From contig JAFANP010000048.1 of NCBI GenBank assembly GCA_019232625.1, positions 1-64,000 of the forward strand: a stretch of DNA of 64,000 nt, read 5' to 3'. Numbering within the stretch: position 1 is the stretch's first letter; every line of letters begins with the position of its first letter. This DNA comes from Alphaproteobacteria bacterium. Its GTDB lineage: Bacteria > Pseudomonadota > Alphaproteobacteria > Sphingomonadales > Sphingomonadaceae. Position numbers and translations under genes: made by a program. The notes under the pieces are model-generated. The model was not told the origin of the DNA and did no database searches. It was given only the letters and a program-made list of their open reading frames with translations. Shown in pieces: positions 32,796 to 40,507 of the stretch.

Positions 32796-34094
32796 TCATT
32801 CCGCCGTCTCCGGGTTCGCGGCCTCGGTGACGAACTCCTTCAGGCGGCGCGCCGCCTCGTCCTTCTGCTCGCGCGCGTAGATGCGCTCGGAATGCTGCGG
32901 AGTGACGATCGGGACGGTGAGGCAGAGGCTCGAGGCGGGAAGCACGTCGCGCCAGTCGGCGATCAGCTTCTTGTAGGCCTTGCCGACGTTCCTGATGTTT
33001 CGGTCGAGATCGTAGAGGCCGAGCGGGTTGACGTTGCCGTTCTGCTCCCTCAGCGCCGTGTCCCAGTCGACCTGGTCGGTCAGCGAATACCAGGTGAAGC
33101 CGACCGTGGGGATGCCGACGTTGCGGATGCGAAGGACGTTCGCCCATTCCTTCCACAGCCAGTGCACCGCCTCCTGGCCGGTCGGCCCCTCGCGCATGTT
33201 GGTCTCCGTATGCATGACGGGCAAGCGGTAGCGGTTGTAATATTGGCGGGTGATCTCGCTATAGCCGAACACCTCGCCCGAGGCTTCGGTATGGCCGTCG
33301 GCGAAGACGCGATGCTCGTTGGTCGTGTAATAGTCGTTGCCCAGGATACAGTGCTGCTTCAGCCGGTGTTTCAGGAAGAAGTGATATTCCTCCCGAGTCA
33401 TGCCGTTATCCATCAAATACTCGTACATCTCCGTATCGATGCGGCGGCCGTAATTGAGGTCGAGCGGCAGGAAGCGCATCGAGTTCAGCACCTCCGCCGG
33501 GCCGATCGCCGCCGGGCTGTCGGCGTGGAAATATTCGGAGCTTTCCGACTGGATGAAGATGGCGTCGGGGCGGCGCTTCAATATCTCGATCATGGCGAGC
33601 ACGTTCGCCTTGACGATGTGCTTGAGCGCCGTGACGAAGCTCCGGTCGTCGGTCGCCTGCTCGTTCCACCAGCCGTAGCGGGCCGAGAAGACCGCGCAGA
33701 TGAACATCTCGTTGACCGGCGTGTAGAGCTGCACCCAGGGGAAGCGCTCGGCGAAGGCGCCGCAATAGGTGGCGAAGAGCTGCGGGAAGTCCGGGTTCTG
33801 GAAGTTGCCGATCCAGTCCGGAACGCCGAAATGGCAGAGATCGACGATCGGCGCGATGTTGCGCCGCTTCAGCTCCGGAAAGGTGAGGTCGGCGAACTCC
33901 CAATCGTAGGTGCGCGGCCCCAGGAAGGCGCGGTGGATGGGCGGCCCGTAGCGCAGGAACTGGATGCCCAGCTCCTCCACGCAGTCGAAGTCCGTGCGCC
34001 AGTGGCGATAGTGGCCGCACACCTCCATCTGGTCGACGCGGGTGCGGCCGTGGTTGATGGTCGGGATGCTGTTCTCGATCCCGGTGGCGAACAT
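32796..34094 (-). CDS. Clan-A glycoside hydrolase related to family GH1
   Basis: 432 residues from ATG 34094. A TIM-barrel glycosidase is indicated by YGPPIHRAFLGPRTYDWEFA, IVDLCHFGVPDWIGNFQNPD, YTPVNEMFICAVFSARYGWW (acid/base Glu in PVNE), and VMHTETNMREG (candidate nucleophile Glu), then VGFTWYSLTDQVDW. The pattern follows GH1 but the classical NEP and ITENG motifs are altered. No signal peptide, so it is cytoplasmic. Next to galactose genes it could be a beta-galactosidase (inference). GGAGG lies 16 bases upstream of the ATG, rather far. Its codon usage looks less GC-biased than neighbours, which may point to acquisition. Confidence 0.72.
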   Translation of the reverse strand: MFATGIENSIPTINHGRTRVDQMEVCGHYRHWRTDFDCVEELGIQFLRYGPPIHRAFLGPRTYDWEFADLTFPELKRRNIAPIVDLCHFGVPDWIGNFQNPDFPQLFATYCGAFAERFPWVQLYTPVNEMFICAVFSARYGWWNEQATDDRSFVTALKHIVKANVLAMIEILKRRPDAIFIQSESSEYFHADSPAAIGPAEVLNSMRFLPLDLNYGRRIDTEMYEYLMDNGMTREEYHFFLKHRLKQHCILGNDYYTTNEHRVFADGHTEASGEVFGYSEITRQYYNRYRLPVMHTETNMREGPTGQEAVHWLWKEWANVLRIRNVGIPTVGFTWYSLTDQVDWDTALREQNGNVNPLGLYDLDRNIRNVGKAYKKLIADWRDVLPASSLCLTVPIVTPQHSERIYAREQKDEAARRLKEFVTEAANPETAE

Positions 34095-34251
34095 GAAGTT
34101 GGCGATGATGAGCCTCCTCGACGCTCCGCTGCGCTGGCCACGGGCTAGCGGCTGAGATGCGGCGGTGCCAGCGCGACGACGCCCGGACGAAAAAAAGATG
34201 CGGCGGGCGAAAGGTTGCATGGCGGCGCGGCGCGGCCCTAGTGCCGCGGGC

Positions 34252-35160
34252 ATGAGACCGCTCCTCGCCCTCCTCGCCCTGCCGGCGGCATTTGGGGTCC
34301 CTTCCGACGCCGGCGCGGCGCCCCGGCTGGAGCTCGCCATCACCATGGACGACCTCCCCGCCCATGGCGATCTTCCTGCCGGGGAGACGCGGCTGTCGGT
34401 GGTGCGCAGCCTCCTCGCCGCGTTCAAGGCGGCCGGAGTCCCCGAGGTGTACGGCTTCGTCAACGGCGCCCTGGTCGAGCAGGACCCGGCGCTGGAGCGG
34501 GTGCTCGCCGCCTGGCGCGAGGCCGGCTACCCGCTGGCCAATCACGGCTGGTCGCATGCGAGGCTGGATTCGCTCCCGCTTGGGCAGGAGGAGGCGGAGG
34601 TCGCCCGCAACGAGCCGCTGCTCGCCCGGATGAACGGGACGGCCGACTGGCGGTGGTTCCGCTACCCCTATCTGGCGGAGGGAGACGATCCGGGGAGGCG
34701 CGCGGCGATGCGCTCGATCCTCGCCCGCCGCTCCTATCGCATCGCCCAGGTGACGATGAGCTACTGGGACTATGAATATGACGAGGCCTATCGCCGCTGC
34801 CGGGACAAGGGGGACGAAGGCGGCACCGCCGAGCTGGAGCGGCTCTTCCTCCACTCCGTCGAGCAGGGGATCGAATATTGGCTGAGCCTCTCGCGCGCCG
34901 TCCACGGCCGCGACATGCGCTTCGTGCTGCTCACCCATGTCAGCGCGATCAACGCCCGCATGATGCCGCGGGTGCTCGCTCTCTATCGCCGCGCCGGCTT
35001 CCGCTTCGTGACCCTGGCGCATGCGGAGCGCGACCCGGCCTATGCCGCCGACCTCGATCCGTCGCGCCCCCCTGCCCTCGACCTCGAGCGGGCGCCGCGC
35101 GCGCTCCCGGTCGTGCCGCGCTACGAGCCGGCGGAGAGGCTGGAGGGGCTGTGCCGTTGA
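34252..35160 (+). CDS. Secreted polysaccharide deacetylase-like protein (NodB fold)
   Basis: 302 residues with an N-terminal signal peptide (MRPLLALLALPAAFGVPSDA, cleavage near GAA). The NodB motifs are AITMDDLPAHG (catalytic and metal Asp), NHGWSHARLD (H-x3-H metal ligands), and WFRYPYLAEG. Distinctive later parts are DYEYDEAYRRCRDKGDEGG and FVLLTHVSAINARMMPRVLA. The metal triad is intact, so it is probably an active deacetylase acting in the periplasm on an acetylated sugar polymer. ATG 34219 is an alternative start. Divergent from the glycosidase gene. Confidence 0.84.
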   Translation: MRPLLALLALPAAFGVPSDAGAAPRLELAITMDDLPAHGDLPAGETRLSVVRSLLAAFKAAGVPEVYGFVNGALVEQDPALERVLAAWREAGYPLANHGWSHARLDSLPLGQEEAEVARNEPLLARMNGTADWRWFRYPYLAEGDDPGRRAAMRSILARRSYRIAQVTMSYWDYEYDEAYRRCRDKGDEGGTAELERLFLHSVEQGIEYWLSLSRAVHGRDMRFVLLTHVSAINARMMPRVLALYRRAGFRFVTLAHAERDPAYAADLDPSRPPALDLERAPRALPVVPRYEPAERLEGLCR

Positions 35161-35210
35161 GCGGGACACATTGCCGCTTTCGGCGGTTACGGGCGCAGCG
35201 AGAGGGATAG

Positions 35211-36098
35211 ATGCGCTGGGCTGAAGGCTTCATCGCCGTCGACTGGGGGACCACCAACCGACGTGCCTGGCGGATCGGCGCCGACGGCGCGGTGGCGGAC
35301 CGGATGGAGGACGACAAGGGCGTCCTGTCGGTCCCCGCCGGCGGCTTCGGCCACGCCGTCGCCGAGATCGCCGCCCGGCTGGGCGACCGCCCGATGCTGC
35401 TCGCCGGCATGGTCGGCTCCAACCGCGGCTGGCGCGAGGCGCCCTACGTCCCCTGCCCCGCCGGCCTACCCGAGCTGGCGGGCCGGCTGGAATGGGTGGA
35501 GCTGGGCCGGATCGCGATCGTGCCCGGCGTCTCCCTAGACGCGGGCGACGCGGCGGACGTCATGCGGGGCGAGGAGGTGCAGGTCCTCGGCGCCTATGCC
35601 GAGGGGTTGATCGGCGGCGACGCCACGGTCTGCCATCCCGGCACCCACAACAAGTGGATCCGGCTCGAGGACGGGCGGATCGCAGGCTTCCGCACGGTGA
35701 TGACGGGCGAGATGTTCAGCCTGCTCAGCGGCCATTCGATCCTCGCCGACCTCCTCGCCGGCCGGGCCGCTCCCGGGCCGGCCTTCGAGGCGGGCGTCCG
35801 GCGCGGGCTCGAGGGCGCGGAGCTGACCGCCGAGCTCTTCTCGGTGCGGGCGCGGGTCCTGCTCGGCAAGGCGCGCCGGGAGGACGCCCCGTCCTTTACC
35901 AGCGGCCTCCTGATCGGCGCCGATCTGCGCACCGGCCTCGCTCTGGCCGGAGCGGGGCCGGTCTCGGTGATGGGTCGGCCCGACCTCACCGGGCTGTTCG
36001 CCGCCGCCCTTGCCCTTGCCGGCCGGCCGGCGCAGGAGCTCGAGGGCGAGGACGCCTTCCTGTGCGGCGCCCGCCACCTTGCGGAGCTGATTCAATGA
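35211..36098 (+). CDS. dgoK: 2-dehydro-3-deoxygalactonokinase
   Basis: 295 residues. Signatures: FIAVDWGTTNRRAWRI (ATP-binding), LLAGMVGSNRGWREAPYVPC, VVPGV-like IVPGVSLDAGDAADVMRGEE, VCHPGTHNKWIRLEDGRI and TVMTGEMFSLLSGHSIL. It phosphorylates 2-keto-3-deoxygalactonate to the 6-phosphate, the step before the aldolase. The stop overlaps the aldolase start (ATGA). The gene lies 50 bases after the deacetylase gene. Confidence 0.94.
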   Translation: MRWAEGFIAVDWGTTNRRAWRIGADGAVADRMEDDKGVLSVPAGGFGHAVAEIAARLGDRPMLLAGMVGSNRGWREAPYVPCPAGLPELAGRLEWVELGRIAIVPGVSLDAGDAADVMRGEEVQVLGAYAEGLIGGDATVCHPGTHNKWIRLEDGRIAGFRTVMTGEMFSLLSGHSILADLLAGRAAPGPAFEAGVRRGLEGAELTAELFSVRARVLLGKARREDAPSFTSGLLIGADLRTGLALAGAGPVSVMGRPDLTGLFAAALALAGRPAQELEGEDAFLCGARHLAELIQ

Positions 36099-36724
36099 CC
36101 CCTTCCGAGGAACTCGACGCCCGGCTCGCCGAGTGCCCGCTCGTCGCCATCATCCGCGGTGTGACGCCCGACGAGGCGGAGGCGATCGGCGAGGCGATCT
36201 GGAGCGCCGGCATCCGGATCATCGAGGTGCCGCTCAACTCGCCCGATCCGCTGGAGAGCATCCGCCGCCTCGCCGCGAGGCTGGGGGACCGCGCGCTGGT
36301 CGGCGCCGGCACCGTCCTCGCGCCGGAATGCGTCGGCCGCGTGAAGGAGGCCGGCGGTCGGATCATCGTCTCGCCCGACACCTATGCGCCGGTCGTCGAG
36401 GCGGCGGCGGCGGCGGGGCTCGTCTCCAGCCCCGGCTTCTTCACGCCGTCCGAGGCGTTCGAGGCGATCCGCTCCGGCGCGCACGCGCTGAAGCTGTTCC
36501 CCGCCGAGAACGCGTCTCCGCCGACCGTCAAGGCGATGAAGGCGGTGCTGCCCAAGACGGTGCCGCTCCTCGTCGTCGGCGGCGTCAAGCCCGACGGGAT
36601 GCGGCCTTGGCTGGACGCCGGGGCCCGGGGCTTCGGGCTCGGCTCGGGCCTCTACGTGCCGGGCCGCTCGCCCGACGAGACGGCGACGCGCGCCCGCGCC
36701 TATGTCGAGGGGCTGAGATCATGA
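36095..36724 (+). CDS. dgoA: 2-dehydro-3-deoxy-6-phosphogalactonate aldolase
   Basis: 209 residues. The class I aldolase features are PLVAIIRGVTPDEAEAIGEA, IIEVPLNSPDPLESIRRLAA with the catalytic Glu, VGAGTVLAPE, FTPSEAFEAI and the Schiff-base Lys in GAHALKLFPAE. It cleaves KDPGal to pyruvate and glyceraldehyde 3-phosphate. A homologous KDPG aldolase (Eda) would look similar, but VPLNSPDPLESI and the DgoK context favour DgoA. Overlaps both neighbours by four bases. Confidence 0.93.
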   Translation: MTPSEELDARLAECPLVAIIRGVTPDEAEAIGEAIWSAGIRIIEVPLNSPDPLESIRRLAARLGDRALVGAGTVLAPECVGRVKEAGGRIIVSPDTYAPVVEAAAAAGLVSSPGFFTPSEAFEAIRSGAHALKLFPAENASPPTVKAMKAVLPKTVPLLVVGGVKPDGMRPWLDAGARGFGLGSGLYVPGRSPDETATRARAYVEGLRS

Positions 36725-37653
36725 GCCTCATACGCGTCGGCATCGTCGGCTACGGCAAGATCGCCCAGGACCAGCACGTCCCCTCCATCGAGGGCGACCC
36801 GCGCTTCGTCCTGGCCGCGACCGTCAGCCGCGGCGGCAACGGCCATCCCGGAATCCCCTGCTTCCCGAGCCACACCGCCATGCTCGAAGGCGCCGAGCTC
36901 GACGCCGTCGCCATCTGCACGCCCCCGTCCGTCCGCTACGACATCGCCCGCGACTGCCTCCTGGCCGGCAAGCACGCCCTCCTGGAGAAGCCGCCCGGAA
37001 TCTCGCTCGGAGAGGTCGAGGCGCTGGCGCGGCTCGCCGAGACGCGGAAGCTCAGCCTCTTCACCACTTGGCATGCGCAGCACAATGCCGCCGTTCCCGC
37101 CGCGGCCGCGCTTCTGGCGGACAGGACCATCGCCTCGATGCGGATCACCTGGCGGGAGGACGTGCGCAAATGGCATCCGGGCCAGCAATGGATCTGGGAA
37201 CCGGGCGGGTTCGGCGTGTTCGATCCCGGCATCAACGCCCTGTCGATCGCCACCCGGATCGTTCCCGCCACCCTGTTCGTGAGGGACGCGCAACTGTTCT
37301 TCCCCGCCAACCGCCAGGCGCCGATCGCGGCGCGCCTGCGCCTCGCCAGCCCCGCCTCGAAAGGCGCGATCGAGGCGGAGTTCGACTGGCGCCACGAAGG
37401 CGGCGAGGCCTGGGACATCGAGGTCGAGACCGCCGACGGGGAGCGCATCCGCCTCGCCGAGGGGGGCTCGAAGCTCAGCCGCGGCGGCGCGCCGGTGGCC
37501 GCCTCCGGCCCGGGCGAATATCCCTCGATCTACGCCGCCTTCGCCGCCCTCGTCGACGCGAAGGGCTCCCACGTCGACCTGGCTCCGCTCCGGCTGACGG
37601 CCGAGGCCTTCATGCTCGGCCGCCGCACTCAGGTGGAGCCGTTCGAGGGCTGA
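36721..37653 (+). CDS. gal: D-galactose 1-dehydrogenase (Gfo/Idh/MocA family)
   Basis: 310 residues. The Rossmann fold starts VGIVGYGKIAQDQHVPSIEG, with AICTPPSVRYDIARDCLLAG and HALLEKPPGISL (EKP motif). LFTTWHAQHNAAV, DVRKWHPGQQWIWEPGGFGV and FDPGINALSI match bacterial galactose dehydrogenases. It oxidises D-galactose to galactonolactone with NAD(P), the entry step of the De Ley-Doudoroff pathway. No lactonase is in the window, so the lactone may open spontaneously or by an enzyme encoded elsewhere. It is the last gene of the dgoK-dgoA-gal operon and is convergent with the nucleotidyltransferase gene. Confidence 0.9.
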   Translation: MSLIRVGIVGYGKIAQDQHVPSIEGDPRFVLAATVSRGGNGHPGIPCFPSHTAMLEGAELDAVAICTPPSVRYDIARDCLLAGKHALLEKPPGISLGEVEALARLAETRKLSLFTTWHAQHNAAVPAAAALLADRTIASMRITWREDVRKWHPGQQWIWEPGGFGVFDPGINALSIATRIVPATLFVRDAQLFFPANRQAPIAARLRLASPASKGAIEAEFDWRHEGGEAWDIEVETADGERIRLAEGGSKLSRGGAPVAASGPGEYPSIYAAFAALVDAKGSHVDLAPLRLTAEAFMLGRRTQVEPFEG

Positions 37654-37661
37654 CCCGTCGT

Positions 37662-38384
37662 TCAGGCCGGCTCCGCCGGAAGCCCCGCCTCCGCCTTGCG
37701 CCACGCCGCCTCGTCGTCGACGTCGATCCACCAGCGCCCCTCTATGTCGAGCGCGCGGGCCGAGCCCTGGTCGGCGAGCCGCTGGACTCCTTCGGAGAGG
37801 GATCCGAGCCCGCCCGCCGCCTGGCTTTCGCGCAGCGCCCGCAGCAGGTCCGGCGTCGCCACGAAGATCCCCGTGTCGATCGCATTATAGCCTTGGATCG
37901 CCTTGCCGATCCGGCGGATCCGGCCGTCCGTCGAGACGTCGAGCTTGGTCGCGTCGTCGAGGTCCAGCTCCGGATTGGCGACGTGATAGTCGGCCGCGAG
38001 GGTGAGCGCCGCCGCCGGCCGGTGCCCCGCCATCGTCGCGGCGAGGATGGCCGGGTCGAACAGGTGGTCGGACATGAGGAGGGCGAAGGCGCCGTCCAGC
38101 CGCTCCGCCGCGGCGAGGACGGAGACCCCGTTGGGCCGCGCCCAATCCGGGTTGCGGACGGCCTCGACGGGCCGGCCGACGCGGCGGGCCAGGCCCGGAA
38201 GCGCCGCCTCCACCCGCTCCGCCTCGTAGCCGGTGACGACGAGGAACTCGGCCGCGCCCGCGGCGCTCGCCAGCCGCAGGACATGTTCGAGCAGCGGCCG
38301 GCCGTTGACCTGCGCCAGCGGCTTCGACGGCGCGACGCCGCGCAGGCGGGTTCCCTGGCCCGCGGCGAGGATCAGGCACCTCAC
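37662..38384 (-). CDS. Sugar/alcohol-phosphate nucleotidyltransferase (CTP-dependent type likely)
   Basis: 240 residues from GTG 38384. The nucleotidyltransferase motif is CLILAAGQGTRLRGVAPSKP, then LAQVNGRPLLEHVLRLA, EFLVVTGYEAERVEAALPGL, ALLMSDHLFDPAILAATM and the C-terminal GRWWIDVDDEAAWRKAE. It resembles inositol-1-phosphate or phosphocholine cytidylyltransferases more than hexose-1-phosphate enzymes. Its start overlaps the stop of a CDP-alcohol phosphotransferase gene as GTGA, so the two very likely make and use a CDP-activated alcohol in succession. Convergent with the galactose dehydrogenase gene. Confidence 0.85.
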   Translation of the reverse strand: MRCLILAAGQGTRLRGVAPSKPLAQVNGRPLLEHVLRLASAAGAAEFLVVTGYEAERVEAALPGLARRVGRPVEAVRNPDWARPNGVSVLAAAERLDGAFALLMSDHLFDPAILAATMAGHRPAAALTLAADYHVANPELDLDDATKLDVSTDGRIRRIGKAIQGYNAIDTGIFVATPDLLRALRESQAAGGLGSLSEGVQRLADQGSARALDIEGRWWIDVDDEAAWRKAEAGLPAEPA

Positions 38385-39427
38385 CTCAGCGTCGGCCCGC
38401 GTTCCACGGCGAGGCGCGGACCGCCTGCGGCGCCGCGCAGCAGCGGCGGCAGCGCCATCAGGATGAAGATCACCCACAAGGTCGCGAAGCCGGCCAGGCC
38501 GAGCGAGACGAGCCGCGCCTGGCCCGCGAGGATGAGAAGCGCTGAGCCCAGAGCGAAGAAGTCCCGGCTGGTGATCATCACGAAGGTGTCGACCAGCAGA
38601 CGCGGCACGCCGCGCGGCCATTTGATCCGGTAGAAGCGCTTCAGCAGGTCGAAATTGCCCGGCTCGCCGCGCTGGCGCACCAGCCAGACCATCAGCGCCA
38701 GTCCGGTCAGCCCGGCGAGCACCGACCAGCCTGAGATGAGGGCGGCGTTGGGCTGGCGAAGCTGGGTGAGCGCGACGGTGAGGCCGAGGTAGAAGAGCAG
38801 GTTGGTCGCCATGTCGACGCCGCTGTCGAGGATCGCGCCGCGGGCGCTGCTGCGATAGGTGGCGCGGGCGATCTCGCCGTCGACGCCGTCGACGACGGAG
38901 GCGAGGTGGAAGAGGATTCCGCCGACCATCAGCCCGATGCGGCCGCCGGCGACGAGGCTCGCGAACATGGCGAGCGCGATGGCGGCGGTGGCGAGCGTGG
39001 CGTGCCACGGGCGGATTCCCGGCCACCGCAGCAGCAGGGACGAGATGGAGCGGGACAGCGGCCGGTTGAGCGCCCGCGAGACGACGCCGTCGCTGCGCTT
39101 GCCGGTGCCTCGGAGCACCCAGCGGCGCGCCGCTGAGGGGCTGGCGAGCGGGATCCGCGACTGGAAAGGCCGCGCCGCGGCCGCCGCCCCGGGCCCGCCG
39201 ATCCGTACCGGGATCCCGCTGCAGGCGCGGCGCAGATCGTCGGCGGCGGCGGGGGAGAGCGAAGGCTCGCCGCCGAGCGCGACGGCGATCGAACGGGCTC
39301 CGGCCGAACGGGCCTCGGCCGCCATATGGGCGACCGCGGCGACCCCCGCGATGCGCCGCTCGGCGTCGCCCGAGTCGGCGAACGACAGCAGGGCGGTCGC
39401 GTCGCCGGACCAGATTTCGCTTTCCAT
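38381..39427 (-). CDS. CDP-alcohol phosphotransferase with an extra N-terminal domain
   Basis: 348 residues. The catalytic motif is complete: Asp 180, Asp 183, Gly 184, Ala 187, Arg 188, Gly 197, Asp 201 and Asp 205 (DGVDGEIARATYRSSARGAI then LDSGVD). Six or so membrane segments follow, from about residue 140 on. Residues 1-115 form a soluble Ala-rich part without the motif, perhaps a remnant of a nucleotidyltransferase. NRPLSRSISSLLLRWPGIRP before the first membrane helix resembles di-myo-inositol-phosphate-phosphate synthases. It joins an alcohol to a CDP-activated alcohol. Substrates unknown. It shares an operon with the nucleotidyltransferase and a 61-base divergent promoter region with a second enzyme of the same superfamily. 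Confidence 0.84.
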   Translation of the reverse strand: MESEIWSGDATALLSFADSGDAERRIAGVAAVAHMAAEARSAGARSIAVALGGEPSLSPAAADDLRRACSGIPVRIGGPGAAAAARPFQSRIPLASPSAARRWVLRGTGKRSDGVVSRALNRPLSRSISSLLLRWPGIRPWHATLATAAIALAMFASLVAGGRIGLMVGGILFHLASVVDGVDGEIARATYRSSARGAILDSGVDMATNLLFYLGLTVALTQLRQPNAALISGWSVLAGLTGLALMVWLVRQRGEPGNFDLLKRFYRIKWPRGVPRLLVDTFVMITSRDFFALGSALLILAGQARLVSLGLAGFATLWVIFILMALPPLLRGAAGGPRLAVERGPTLR

Positions 39428-39488
39428 CGCCGCGCATTAGAACGAAGGAGCCCCCCAAGACGAGAGGAAATCGGGAGCGGGAACGGAC

Positions 39489-40496
39489 ATGGCGACGCGC
39501 CGGTCGGGCGAGGGGCTGGGCAGCGAGCGGGGAACGGGGGCGGCGCCGAGCGGGTCGCGGCGCCCCGAGCTCGACGACTGGCTCAACGCCCGCCTCTTCC
39601 ACCCGGCCGCGCGCCGCCTCGCCGCCGGCCTCGCCGGCACCCCGGTCACGCCCAACATGGTCTCGGTCGGCGGCGGCCTTCTGATCGTCGCGGCGGGGAT
39701 CTTCTACACCCGGCTCGCCTGGCCCGCCTCGGTGCTGCTCGGCTTCGCCGCCCATGCGCTCTGGCACGTGCTCGACGGCGCGGACGGCGACCTCGCCCGC
39801 CTGACCGGCAAGGCCTCGCCGGTGGGCGAGATCGTGGACGGGGTCTGCGACTATTTCGGCCACATCGTCGTCTACGTGCTGCTCGCCGCCTTCCTCGCCG
39901 GGCGGATCGGCGGCGGCGCCTGGGCGATCGCCGCCGTCGCCGGCGCCTCGCGGATCCTCCAGTCCAACCATGCCGAGAGCAACCGGCGGACCTATTTGTG
40001 GCGGGTCTACAACATTCCCTGGCTCAAGCAGGTCTACGAGGCGGGCGAGCCGGCGCTGCGGCGCGGCGTCGCGGCGCGTCTGCTCGAGCCGCTCGCCCGG
40101 CTCTACGTCGGCCTGGCGGCGGCCGGGGAGCCGCTCTCCGGCCGGCTCGACCTCATGATCGAGCGCAGCGCGGCCGCCGGCCCCGCGGCGCGCGAGCAGG
40201 CGGCGCGCCTCTGCCGCGAGGAGAGCCGCCTCCCCCTGCGCCTCCAGACCCTGCTCGGCGCCAACGGCCGCACCGTCGCCCTCGGCCTCAGCATGGCGGC
40301 CGGCTCCCCGCTCTGGTTCTTCCTCCTCGAGGCGACCCTGCTCAACCTCCTCCTCGCTTTCTCGGCAAGCCTCCAGCGCGCCGCCGACCGCCGCATCCTC
40401 GCCAAATGGGGACGCCAAATGGGGACAGTAACTGTTTGTCCGGGAACACGGACAAATGGGGACGGTAACTATTTGTCCGGATACGCGGACAAATAG
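39489..40496 (+). CDS. Second CDP-alcohol phosphotransferase
   Basis: 335 residues. Motif residues are Asp 96, Asp 99, Gly 100, Ala 103, Arg 104, Gly 113, Asp 117 and Asp 121 (DGADGDLARLTGKASPVGEI then VDGVCDYFGH). Membrane segments surround the motif, and a soluble stretch between about 165 and 240 includes ESNRRTYLWRVYNIPWLKQV. It is not closely similar to the enzyme encoded on the other strand outside the motif. From about residue 308 the sequence is encoded by the R3 repeat, and the stop codon lies within its perfect hairpin, so the native C-terminus was probably replaced. It is convergent with a glycosyltransferase gene with zero bases between. Confidence 0.84.
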   Translation: MATRRSGEGLGSERGTGAAPSGSRRPELDDWLNARLFHPAARRLAAGLAGTPVTPNMVSVGGGLLIVAAGIFYTRLAWPASVLLGFAAHALWHVLDGADGDLARLTGKASPVGEIVDGVCDYFGHIVVYVLLAAFLAGRIGGGAWAIAAVAGASRILQSNHAESNRRTYLWRVYNIPWLKQVYEAGEPALRRGVAARLLEPLARLYVGLAAAGEPLSGRLDLMIERSAAAGPAAREQAARLCREESRLPLRLQTLLGANGRTVALGLSMAAGSPLWFFLLEATLLNLLLAFSASLQRAADRRILAKWGRQMGTVTVCPGTRTNGDGNYLSGYADK

Positions 40497-40507
40497 TTAC
40501 CGTCCCC
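40401..40507. repeat. R3 palindromic element with perfect 22-base hairpin
   Basis: A 13-base tandem repeat GCCAAATGGGGAC (40401-40426), a first hairpin (TTTGTCCG / CGGACAAA), then a perfect 22-base inverted repeat: 40458-40479 (GGGGACGGTAACTATTTGTC plus CG) and 40486-40507 with a six-base loop GATACG. It contains the TAG stop of the + strand gene (40494-40496) and the TAA stop of the - strand gene (40497-40499). Sequences of this type occur widely in proteobacteria as REP-like elements mobilised by Y1 transposases (family knowledge); no transposase is nearby. Confidence 0.9.

Noticed and set aside
34095-34463. N-terminal extension of the clan-A glycosidase by about 120 residues
   Set aside because: The extension is Ala/Arg-rich, antisense to the deacetylase gene and unlike any glycosidase N-terminus; the protein proper begins at MFATGIENS.
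39326-40468. A second 380-codon plus-strand frame overlapping the second CDP-alcohol phosphotransferase
   Set aside because: It is out of frame with the motif-bearing protein and is Arg/Ala/Gly-rich without any domain.
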